DNA from: T3SED10-260 sp035363255
GTDB taxonomy: Bacteria; Caldisericota; Caldisericia; UBA6126
Assembly: GCA_035363255.1 (NCBI GenBank)
Contig: DAOSES010000001.1
Span: forward strand, 66,371 to 130,370
DNA: 64,000 nucleotides
Direction: 5' to 3'
In this document: positions 18,301-26,511 of the stretch, piece after piece
Layout: the number at the start of each line of letters is the position of its first letter
How positions within the stretch are numbered: the stretch's first letter is position 1
Translations under genes and position numbers: made by a program
Notes under the pieces: model-generated
What the model was told of the DNA's origin: nothing
The model's database searches: none
The model's input: the letters and a program-made list of their open reading frames with translations, nothing else

Positions 18301-21300
18301 TACTATGAGATCGTTTTTGGGAGTGACGGGAAGATGCTTCAATCCTGCCATATAAACTTCGTGTGAAAATTCATAGGGTTTGCTAAGGCTGTAAAGCGGA
18401 GTGAAAGCCTTATCGTTGTTGTCATCGCCAAACTTGTAGGCAGTGACATATATAGGCAATAATTCGTAATCGTCGATCACGTTGTCGGGTTGATTGTTTC
18501 GAGTGACAGGTCCACCGAAATCAATTCCTACTGTATCAACTAAAGATCCATTGGAGGGGCTGAGATCAAAATGATAGGCACCATTGTTGCGTTGGAGAGT
18601 GCGAGCATCGATAACACCTGACTTCCAGGTGTTGGAGGCTAAATCGTAGGTACCAATGATTTCGGTTTCCCAATCTTGATAAGATATTTTGCCATCTTTG
18701 TTTAGATCGAAAAAGTGACTGATCTGGGTAGAAAAGCCTGTAGCATCAGAGGATCTGGGAGGAACAGTGATCCAACCATCACCTGAGCCAACAAGCTTGC
18801 CTTGAGCGTCTTTAATGCCACGATCCTGCCAGAGCAAAACAAGAGCGTCGTTGCAGGGTATTACGTGTTGATCGACAGGATAACTCTTGGTATCGTATTC
18901 TTTGAGTTGAACTTCAAGGCGAGTGGGAGTGTCGACTTCAATAGTTTCGACATTACTGCTGAGTTCGAGACCGTTGACAGGGATATCATCATAGATATCC
19001 TGACAGCAATCTTCGTATTTCTTGATAGTACCATCAAACAATTCGACTACGATAGATATCTTGCCGTGACCGATGGGAATAATCTCATCAATCCAGTTAA
19101 CTGTATGGATGAGAGTAGGGCTTTCATGAGAACTCATTCTTTGAGAAATTGGAGAAGGGGTAGGGTCTGCACCAAAATACCAGAGCTTTTTGCTCTCAAC
19201 AAGACGTTGGTTTTGAGATGTGTATCGGAAAGCGTCTACAGACATAGGAGATGCTAAACTAGTAAAATCGGGAGGAGCAGTGCTTGAAAACAGTGTATAG
19301 TTAGTAGTGTCGATGACCAACTTTCCGCTAAAATCGTATTGCACGGGGAGATTTTTTGGATAATTTGTCTTTAGAGCACGGGTTAAAGCACCAGTACCGC
19401 CAAGACGTTCGTGTACCTTGGGCATCATAAAAGGACCTTCGATGGTGATGGACTTTATATTTTGATCGATAGTCTGAGCATAGGGATCCCAGAAAATTCG
19501 CCGATCCATACCATCGTGCAGAATGAAATAAAAACCATAATCAGTGAAAGGCATCATTTCGCTTCCCAGCTTGTTAAACATATTTTTCCAAATAGCGGGA
19601 GTAGAGTTGAAACCACTATGAAGTTGAGCATTAGCAACACGCCCAGTATGTGTTTGACCTCCAGGATAGACACGCATGTCACGTTTTAGGTCTTTTAGCA
19701 AGGGATCATAATCTGCTCTTATCAGAGGAGAAGGATAATCCAAAGGACTTAAGGGTGATCCACCAGAAGTATAATTTACTTTTGAGTTTTGAAGACCATG
19801 ATCCACGATATTAAATTCACCAAAATTAACTCTTGGGTCAGGTTCCAGAACTTTAATGTCCTTGAGACCAACATAGTCAATTCCTGGAGCCATATCGTTT
19901 ATAAAAGCAGGTCCGTGGGGATAGCGTGAATTGTAATCAAACATGACTCTAGCTGAATACATACGAATAGTTACAGGAGTATCAGTTTTGAAAGGCTTGA
20001 TTGGAACCACAGCTCGTCCACCCTCATCGTCACCAGTAAAACTAGTAAGCTGAACGGGTATTCCATAAGTGAATACTGTACCATAAGCTCTGGGAGGGCT
20101 TATAAGAACTGTCCCCGATCTATCTCCTCGCATTCTCCATCGGACAACTTGGGGGTCCTGGGTCATACCATCAAAAGAGGGTGCTGTAGCATTCTGGTTG
20201 ATAATCCAATCACCGTGGTTCCAAATGGAGAGACCTTCTATATCACCAGTCTTGTAGGCAAATTCATAATTTCTGTTGTTGACTTCGCCCAACTTTGGAT
20301 AACCAGGTTTATCGCCAGGGATGGTACAAACGGTCTGACCAAAACTACAATCAATATCCCATATACGAGCTGGGAAAGGAGGTGCCTGGCTGGAATAGGG
20401 GTTGAGCGGATCGCCACCTACAGGTTTAAAGGGGCTGGATTTGTTATCATCAGGATTAGTCATGAGGAAATCGCTGGGATCGAGGACTCCATAGGGATGA
20501 TTGTCGTACCAATACCAGAAAACGACTGTATCGTCCTCATTGTATTGACCAATATATTTTTGGTAGGAAGGAGGTTGACCGATAGCAGTAAAGAAAAATT
20601 TAATACCACCGCCATGAGCATTGAAATTCATAATAAGTCGCTCAGAAGGATCTCCTGAGACAACAACATTGGCAGGGTCATTGACATCATTAGGATTGTC
20701 GAAATCAATCATGCGTATGGTAAGGTTGGGGAAACGCTGCTCATTAAGATTCAAACAGTCCCGCTCAGTTTCAATAATAAGCTCTTCAGGAGCGATGTCA
20801 TACTTCTCCCACGCAAAGCAATCATAACCATCATAAATGTGGTAAGGTATCAAAGGGTCAGGACCAGCCTGAGGTATTGGTCGAACTGCCTTGAACGGAT
20901 TAGCATCCAGCTCAAGTTTTGTCCATGGATGCTTGGCCCAATAGGGATCAAACATAAAATGGGATTGACGATCAGGGCTGTCAATTACTACATGGGTACC
21001 CTGATGTAAAATACCAATCTCAGTAAGACGTATATCACCTGTTGCAACCGAGTTATGAGAAATACCCCTGTTAAGATATACTTTACTATCAGCGGTAACG
21101 CTGATAGTTGGGGCTTGATCATACTCAACCGTACCAGGATTGGTCATCCATGGAGGGTTCATTGTATAAGGGTAGCGATGATAGTTATCCACAGTGGTAC
21201 CCCAAGGTCTGCGGTTGGGCTTGGGAGGGGGATCGCCCTGTCCTCCATAGACATAGCTGTTACTGAAAACAACGATTTTACCTGGATCAAATTCTTCTAA

Positions 21301-24300
21301 AAGATAATAATACGGAAATTGGTAATACCATAAATTTGTTCCTGGCTGCCAATCATAATAAAAACCATAATATTGAAACTGTTGTCTTCCACGAGCTGTC
21401 CATTTATTCTTTACCAAGCGCACGTCTCCTGTTGTGGGTATGCCGTTATTGTCTAAATCGAGATACACGCCATTACCCCACTCAGAATTCCAGACAATAA
21501 CAGGTGGGTTATCGAAGGAGTATTGGGTGCCTTCATCCAAATCACCCGAACGTACAGTAGTGCCTTTGTTGTACTTGCCAGTGATCTCAGTGCCATTCAT
21601 TACGTAGGCATCAGTTAGTCTTATGTCACCAGCCTTTACTATAGGCATATCACCCATATTGACATAGACATTGGCACTGAAATTGGCACTAATATTTTCC
21701 ATAGCGGAGGGGTGTGCTTCTGAGGGTTCAGTCCCATTCATAGGGTCTACTACTCCCAAACGCGCATCAAGAATAGTAAAAGGTGTATTAATGTCAGCAT
21801 CACCACTCATAACTCGGGTTCCATGCTCATAAGACTCGATGGGTGTCAATCTGACATCGTAGGGCGTGAGAGTTTGACTCGCATCACGATCCCAATAAAC
21901 ATTTTTGAGAACACCGTTGCGATCCTTCATCACACCAAGAGGTGCACGGGCTGGGAATAACACAGTTTCACGTATTTGCCAGTTAAAGTAGTTTTCCCAA
22001 TCCTGAGTGCCAATTAATGAGCCCTGCTGGTAATTTGCAAAAGCCACCAGACGAACGTCGCCTTCATCGGCAATCCCGTTACGATTCATATCCGCATAAA
22101 CTAACAATTTTCCTAATTCAGCAGGATTCCCTGAGCCATCATAGATAGCTCCACCAAGAGGAACATCATACTGAGAAAAAATTAGATCGTTATCTGTATC
22201 ACCTGCTTTAACAAGAGTTCCCATAGTAAACAATTGACCTGCCTGTACGCATTGTGTCAGCCTTATATCACCAGGGGAAGTGAGTCGATTATTGTCTACA
22301 TCAACATAAATATTGTATCCAACTTCTGATTCGATGGTACCCACTTTGGGATCCACCAAATCGAAGAATACATCAGCAAGAGGGGTAAGGGGAAGAGGAT
22401 CAGAGTATCCTCCACGATCCAAGAAAGCTGATATCTCAAGGCGGTTTCGAGTTCCATCCTCGTTGCAGGTGCCTCGGTAGGGAGTATACTGGAATGAAAC
22501 TTCTTTGTTTTCCTTGTCAAGCTCTCTATAATCGACAAAAAGACGTCTTTCATCTTCAGCGTTAATTCCAGCAAGCTCAGTATAATTCCAACGTACTGAT
22601 GGAGCATTTTGAAGGTTTTTGTTATTATGCCAATTGTATACTCCAGGGATAGTGGCTAATTGACGCAAAGTGCGCCGACCACCATACCAACCAACAACGG
22701 GGGTATTGGAATACTGATAAGTAGGAAACTGCTCATAAACACCCCACCAGCGATTTCCACCATCGTAGTTGTATTGGAAGGTACCATTCTCGTAAAGTAC
22801 TATTTGAACATTATACGGCTGATAAGCAGTTTGTTGAGTATTGGTAAAATATGTGCCAGCACTGTATCTATGATCATAACCGTGGTTAACCCTCCAGGTT
22901 AAAATCAAACGTCGAGGGGTGGAAGTTTCATCGAGGTATCCATAAATACCGTTTCCAGGCATTTGATTGTCTGGATCATATTTTCCAAAGTGATCTGCAT
23001 GGTAAAAATTAGCATCATGGGTAAAATCACGGTAGTACCGTTGATAAACGCCTGCTTGATAAAAAGCTGGATTGTAGTGATATGTTGCATGCCCATAAGA
23101 GGGACCACCTGTCTGAGAATAAGGATAATATTGTCCACTGACTTTATCAAATCTTGCAGGTGAAATGGTTAGATAAGCACGTTCAAACATATCAACATAA
23201 GAGCCATATTGCCACTTGTAATACTCACCATAAAGCTGTTGGTAGTAATTCATGTAGTAAAGATAGGTATTCCAAGTGTACCATTCACCATAAGCAATCA
23301 TACAGGGAGTATTGCCATAGGGAGGAAGAGTAGTGTTTACGTTAGTCATAACATTGTAAATTTGATACACATTGTTCATGGTGGGATCATTGTCTACATA
23401 CCAGGGTTTGTTTGGGACGCCATTGAAAAGGCTTAAGGCAGGAAAAGGAGCGACCCATACTTGATGATACTTTTCACCATCAAAGGGAAATTGAAACTTT
23501 TTTCCAGCTTTTGGAAAAGGAATGTTCCATGGGTAGGGACCTCGTCTTGGAGCAGAGTTAGGATTATCGTCACTTTGAAGAGAAGTGTTAGTGTAAGTGA
23601 CAAAATGATTGGTATTTATCATTCCATGCTCTGGATAAGGTGAAACACCTGGATAAATATTCCTTGTCCACCACCGTGAATCACGACCAAATGATTTTGG
23701 ATTGGACCATGGTAAAAATTGGGTTAAAACATTAAATACGCCCCAGGTATTTCCAAATACATCACGTATACGAGGGTCGTAGGGATAGGGAGCAATCAAA
23801 TAATCCTTGGGATCCTGACCTTCAGGTACAATGGGTAAAAACTCATGAGGTACCATGATTGGAGGAGAATAGAAGGCTTCAGGACGTAAGCCTCCAAAAG
23901 ATGGAGCGACTGGCTCTTTTACTGTTACGTACACCTTATGATCTTTTTCGATCGGAGTATTTATTTTTACATTTATCTGTGTGGTTTGTTCAACCTTAAA
24001 TGGCCTATCAAGGTCTATATCTATATCCAGTTTTCCAGGAACTACTGTCATATCGAAGCAACGAGTATCACCATTTAGACCCATGGTGAGCATATGAACT
24101 GGGGTCTCACGAAGCCAGACATCATATTCTCCAACGTCAGTATTGCAAAGGTAAGGATTTCTTCCATATTCAATTTCAGTCAAGCGTACGTCGCCTGTAT
24201 TAACAACGCTGTCATTGGAACGATAAATGGGATCACCATCGTTGAATTCTATATTGTCAGTGGTTGGATCAGTCATATTGAAATATTGAATAGTTGCTGG

Positions 24301-26484
24301 AATGGGTTTTAGCCAATAATTTGGATCAAGATCCAAATCTCCTGCTGTAACAACAGAATTTGCAGGATACTGCACTCTCTGTCCATTACGCTCAAGTACA
24401 ATTGAGTTCAGTCTAATATCACCTGGTTCGAGAACATATTTAATAAAAGAATCGATTCCTCCAGGCAACTGAACAACTTCGAGTTGATAATCGTGAGGAA
24501 GACTAATTTTTCTATAAAGAGGGGTATTGCACCCAAAATCCTGATCATTTAAATAGGATTTAAAAAAACTATCGACTGCAAGGTCAGGTGTTAAAGATTG
24601 TGTGGGTGGGGAGGAAACTAAGACGACATCAGTACTCAGAACATATCCATTCCGAACAATAAACCAGGTCTGTCCATCTTTATCGAGGGTTTGTCCATAT
24701 TTAACTAACTGTTTGGAATCGGTTAATGTATGAAGAATAGCAGAGTTTAATTGGGCAGCTTGATATATGTTTACTCCAGAAGGGGCATCGATATATTCAT
24801 TTTGAGAATACGATTCTTTTATGTCAAAGAAAAATTCATTACCCCGAAAAGTAGTGAGCATACGATTGTAGTCAAAGGAATAGTTACCGTTCACAGCTCC
24901 TAGAAATTCTTCACCTGTACGACCAGTGCGGTAGTCATCACTGCCGTTTTGAGCAAAAAGAGTATCACTAGCCAAGTTGGCTCCAAGATTGACATCCAAA
25001 CCATTGTCAGCAAAGATTTGGACTCCAATATAGGAACGGTACTTGACTGAAACATCGTGGAAGGTAGTTGCGGGGATAGTAAAAGTACGTCCATCAGGGT
25101 CCAGAAGAGTGGATTTCTGAATACGCTGAGTTTGGGCGGGTACATCATCGTTGGGGGAAAAGAGTCTGGCTGTGGCAACTGAAGGTGAACTGCCAAACCA
25201 TATATCGGATTGTACAGTTAAATCGTAACGATTGCTACCGTCACAGTCTGCACTTAATACTTCGGAAAAAATCATCACGTCACCAGCAAAAATACCACCA
25301 GCGATGGCATGCTTGTCGTTTCGGGTATTGACATTGGTGCGACGCATATCACCTACCTGAACGAAAGGCTCAGGTAAACCATTAAGTTTTAAGTATATGG
25401 ATTCGCCAACGTCGTAAAAACTATTTTTCGCTCCTCTTATGGTATGCCATTCTTCTCCTGCATCAATTACAGGACCACCATCATCTTTAAATGGTACTAT
25501 CTTCATACCGATATCTTTGTCGCCAGCTACTACATAAGAAGCGGGATGATAGGTATAGACATCCAGACCATCAGTCATAGAAATATGAGCCAGGCGATAG
25601 TCTCCTATTTGAACGGTATTACGTTCTGGACCAGGGGTCTGAGAACTGCGATCAGCAAGTCGATAGATGCCTTCACCAACATCATAATACTCGTTATCAC
25701 GGATGTGATCCGAATGCCATTCTTCGTTCCAATCAGCATCTTCATCTCCATTGTTGATAAACTGTTCCAGGTTGGATCCGATGTCCCAGTCGCCTTCGTT
25801 TACGATACCTTCAGCATACTGTCCATTAGGAAGGAGAGTGTCAGCAGCAGGGTAATCCACCATATCGACCCAACCAATTCTAAATCCTCTTCCAGTGACC
25901 AATTTATCAAAAAAGTATATCTCTTTTTTGTAAGCGGGATCGGTGGGATCCAGTATATATGGACCCTGGGTATTGGAAGCTGGGTCACGTTGAGCTCGTG
26001 GGTTGTTTTCGCAGGCACCTGCAATATATGCTGGATCTTTGGGATCTGCGAGACGATCATAGGATGAATCATGAAAGTTTCCGTCTGGATCGAGCCAAAG
26101 TTTGCCGTGAGTGTCAATTACACCAACCCAGCGATGCTCAGGACGACTTTCTCCAGCATCAGCCTTAACAGTGAGATAAAACTCAAACCAATAAAGGGGC
26201 TTGGTTAACATGACGACTTCTTTGCGTCCCCAACTGCTTCCACGGCGAAATTCCCAGGGAAAGTATCGAGGACCTGAGTCTGGATTGTTCGGATCCACCT
26301 GAACACCTGGATCAATCTCTTTACCGTCTCTATCGTAGCCTACCTCCAGCAAACGCAGTGCCATAAATGATGCAGGGCGATTGCCTTCCTTGGCAGCTAA
26401 CACGATTGTAGGATAATAGTTGCTCAGTGGTACAATACTGAACCATAACAAAAGCGACAAAAATACACTTAATATCCTTTTCAT
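15313..26484 (-). CDS. Giant secreted stalk-domain protein B (largest)
   Basis: At 3723 residues this is the largest paralogue. I place the start at ATG 26484, 8 nt after AAGGAG; a GTG three codons upstream is less likely. A signal peptide is followed by the family blocks. Distinguishing parts are an SH3b-like domain at about 563-625, a Tyr-rich nidogen-like insertion at about 855-1330 between KVYVTVKEP and FQYTPYRG, and an expanded EF-hand-like array at about 1380-1830. The shared core continues with YDCFAWEKYDIAPEEL (about 1888), YPGGQTHTGR (about 2273), WQDRGIKDAQGK (about 2555), DLNKDGKISYQDWETE (about 2595) and RTDLQNDDG (about 2811). A carboxypeptidase-regulatory-like domain (about 3360-3402), two Ig-like domains (about 3448-3595) and two stalk repeats (about 3598-3723) finish it. 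It lies 46 bp before A and 27 bp after C. No anchor or catalytic motif is recognised. Confidence 0.93.
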   Translation of the reverse strand: MKRILSVFLSLLLWFSIVPLSNYYPTIVLAAKEGNRPASFMALRLLEVGYDRDGKEIDPGVQVDPNNPDSGPRYFPWEFRRGSSWGRKEVVMLTKPLYWFEFYLTVKADAGESRPEHRWVGVIDTHGKLWLDPDGNFHDSSYDRLADPKDPAYIAGACENNPRAQRDPASNTQGPYILDPTDPAYKKEIYFFDKLVTGRGFRIGWVDMVDYPAADTLLPNGQYAEGIVNEGDWDIGSNLEQFINNGDEDADWNEEWHSDHIRDNEYYDVGEGIYRLADRSSQTPGPERNTVQIGDYRLAHISMTDGLDVYTYHPASYVVAGDKDIGMKIVPFKDDGGPVIDAGEEWHTIRGAKNSFYDVGESIYLKLNGLPEPFVQVGDMRRTNVNTRNDKHAIAGGIFAGDVMIFSEVLSADCDGSNRYDLTVQSDIWFGSSPSVATARLFSPNDDVPAQTQRIQKSTLLDPDGRTFTIPATTFHDVSVKYRSYIGVQIFADNGLDVNLGANLASDTLFAQNGSDDYRTGRTGEEFLGAVNGNYSFDYNRMLTTFRGNEFFFDIKESYSQNEYIDAPSGVNIYQAAQLNSAILHTLTDSKQLVKYGQTLDKDGQTWFIVRNGYVLSTDVVLVSSPPTQSLTPDLAVDSFFKSYLNDQDFGCNTPLYRKISLPHDYQLEVVQLPGGIDSFIKYVLEPGDIRLNSIVLERNGQRVQYPANSVVTAGDLDLDPNYWLKPIPATIQYFNMTDPTTDNIEFNDGDPIYRSNDSVVNTGDVRLTEIEYGRNPYLCNTDVGEYDVWLRETPVHMLTMGLNGDTRCFDMTVVPGKLDIDIDLDRPFKVEQTTQINVKINTPIEKDHKVYVTVKEPVAPSFGGLRPEAFYSPPIMVPHEFLPIVPEGQDPKDYLIAPYPYDPRIRDVFGNTWGVFNVLTQFLPWSNPKSFGRDSRWWTRNIYPGVSPYPEHGMINTNHFVTYTNTSLQSDDNPNSAPRRGPYPWNIPFPKAGKKFQFPFDGEKYHQVWVAPFPALSLFNGVPNKPWYVDNDPTMNNVYQIYNVMTNVNTTLPPYGNTPCMIAYGEWYTWNTYLYYMNYYQQLYGEYYKWQYGSYVDMFERAYLTISPARFDKVSGQYYPYSQTGGPSYGHATYHYNPAFYQAGVYQRYYRDFTHDANFYHADHFGKYDPDNQMPGNGIYGYLDETSTPRRLILTWRVNHGYDHRYSAGTYFTNTQQTAYQPYNVQIVLYENGTFQYNYDGGNRWWGVYEQFPTYQYSNTPVVGWYGGRRTLRQLATIPGVYNWHNNKNLQNAPSVRWNYTELAGINAEDERRLFVDYRELDKENKEVSFQYTPYRGTCNEDGTRNRLEISAFLDRGGYSDPLPLTPLADVFFDLVDPKVGTIESEVGYNIYVDVDNNRLTSPGDIRLTQCVQAGQLFTMGTLVKAGDTDNDLIFSQYDVPLGGAIYDGSGNPAELGKLLVYADMNRNGIADEGDVRLVAFANYQQGSLIGTQDWENYFNWQIRETVLFPARAPLGVMKDRNGVLKNVYWDRDASQTLTPYDVRLTPIESYEHGTRVMSGDADINTPFTILDARLGVVDPMNGTEPSEAHPSAMENISANFSANVYVNMGDMPIVKAGDIRLTDAYVMNGTEITGKYNKGTTVRSGDLDEGTQYSFDNPPVIVWNSEWGNGVYLDLDNNGIPTTGDVRLVKNKWTARGRQQFQYYGFYYDWQPGTNLWYYQFPYYYLLEEFDPGKIVVFSNSYVYGGQGDPPPKPNRRPWGTTVDNYHRYPYTMNPPWMTNPGTVEYDQAPTISVTADSKVYLNRGISHNSVATGDIRLTEIGILHQGTHVVIDSPDRQSHFMFDPYWAKHPWTKLELDANPFKAVRPIPQAGPDPLIPYHIYDGYDCFAWEKYDIAPEELIIETERDCLNLNEQRFPNLTIRMIDFDNPNDVNDPANVVVSGDPSERLIMNFNAHGGGIKFFFTAIGQPPSYQKYIGQYNEDDTVVFWYWYDNHPYGVLDPSDFLMTNPDDNKSSPFKPVGGDPLNPYSSQAPPFPARIWDIDCSFGQTVCTIPGDKPGYPKLGEVNNRNYEFAYKTGDIEGLSIWNHGDWIINQNATAPSFDGMTQDPQVVRWRMRGDRSGTVLISPPRAYGTVFTYGIPVQLTSFTGDDEGGRAVVPIKPFKTDTPVTIRMYSARVMFDYNSRYPHGPAFINDMAPGIDYVGLKDIKVLEPDPRVNFGEFNIVDHGLQNSKVNYTSGGSPLSPLDYPSPLIRADYDPLLKDLKRDMRVYPGGQTHTGRVANAQLHSGFNSTPAIWKNMFNKLGSEMMPFTDYGFYFILHDGMDRRIFWDPYAQTIDQNIKSITIEGPFMMPKVHERLGGTGALTRALKTNYPKNLPVQYDFSGKLVIDTTNYTLFSSTAPPDFTSLASPMSVDAFRYTSQNQRLVESKKLWYFGADPTPSPISQRMSSHESPTLIHTVNWIDEIIPIGHGKISIVVELFDGTIKKYEDCCQDIYDDIPVNGLELSSNVETIEVDTPTRLEVQLKEYDTKSYPVDQHVIPCNDALVLLWQDRGIKDAQGKLVGSGDGWITVPPRSSDATGFSTQISHFFDLNKDGKISYQDWETEIIGTYDLASNTWKSGVIDARTLQRNNGAYHFDLSPSNGSLVDTVGIDFGGPVTRNNQPDNVIDDYELLPIYVTAYKFGDDNNDKAFTPLYSLSKPYEFSHEVYMAGLKHLPVTPKNDLIVSYGPDPLTAGCVPELLENEQPLTFTVLDSEGSPVDLRKGLTNAYGSNVVDEKVIWNVLFKDPHPDNKTFFGPKAILPQYYWIRTDLQNDDGSMVNNFRQFSFSRFPFQPIEIDFNRASEGIYAFKGFCANDEGSFKVFVDTPDRRRRGIVDVNVQLPDVFYAIRDYDLNRGGYYQDNSWSFSPGQETDFVMTAANYSGYLVVAVIKDAQGNPIRGVKSELCEGGESLTRFTPYTTKPDNFDYYPVLLTNMTNHSTFGYYTFGFNRPAMYISSLGSRYYNNVVMPSKVDPNVSIIYTFGFQPIYLKPGWTNPFAQFGGATYYNTSNWQWENGEWELYPVLDLPPANNLRGFGRGAIYNSPHKGGYLFANREGQAFIDHEDSMQISEEGQANVLMGANDIGEYGGLIGKNPYSNSIFGDVAGNLWNFRGRSINPGDIRYRYNQYLSDTAGFTNADGTYRLDWDAFPSHDARIARPIAKVYDASRNVLLDTELIDPQNYDLVYGKANHLRIELFPAASPNIGIRPGGTLILSDDSYFPDDTDFEGKSENMIWGSTATEEFGANTSASTTLMLTPTGSWKNLAQLKYFGYYNSWQGSLYIRDNRGKVWNLAKFDIVRSLEIQVKTNKQPVAGEAAHLIVYALELGTKKPVSDASVRIIGAGVDMTARTDREGVARFDIMPKSKGIIAINVNHKDLGEGYNEVHVMEPPEPNEILLEVQASKTLTNENTVTITGKTNPGNILTVNEKAVSLKPDGSFEAKVELQEGNNQIVVSSTDRLGRIARKILTVVRRSQGPSLFIDEVPQLVDVREYELRGKVSPGASVKAGGKLAAVQGEDWKVQISLDFGKNNVKIEAIDGIGNTTSKEIEIMVYHKVEIRLGIGSRRLIVNGVPADKELDVAPYVKNAKTFVPLRVLSESLGAKVQWLPDVKGIVIELMGKKIEMQIGSGKAIINGKVADLDSPPEITQGVTFVPLRFVADILGAETQWIAESREIIVTLLSY
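20990..22340 (-). repeat. Expanded EF-hand/dockerin-like repeat array in protein B
   Basis: At least six copies of a protein repeat ending in GD[IV]RL[TV] or a close variant are encoded here. Examples are VDNNRLTSPGDIRLT, MNRNGIADEGDVRLV, LDNNGIPTTGDVRLV and KAGDIRLTDA. A linker with GTxVxxGDxD often follows. Spacing is irregular and the copies are diverged, so this is an old protein-level repeat and not a DNA tandem repeat. The Asp/Asn pattern suggests calcium binding. Confidence 0.65.
24615..24800 (-). other. SH3b-like domain inserted in protein B
   Basis: About 60 residues have the pattern of a bacterial SH3 domain: APSGVNIYQAAQLNSAIL, then a charged turn, then QTWFIVRNGYVLSTDV. The NIY segment, the xGQTW strand and the xGYVxxxDV ending are typical. 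Such domains often bind cell-wall peptides. I do not see the module in A, C or D at the matching position. Confidence 0.6.
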
Positions 26485-26511
26485 CCTACCCACTCCTTCT
26501 CTCGGTTGCCT

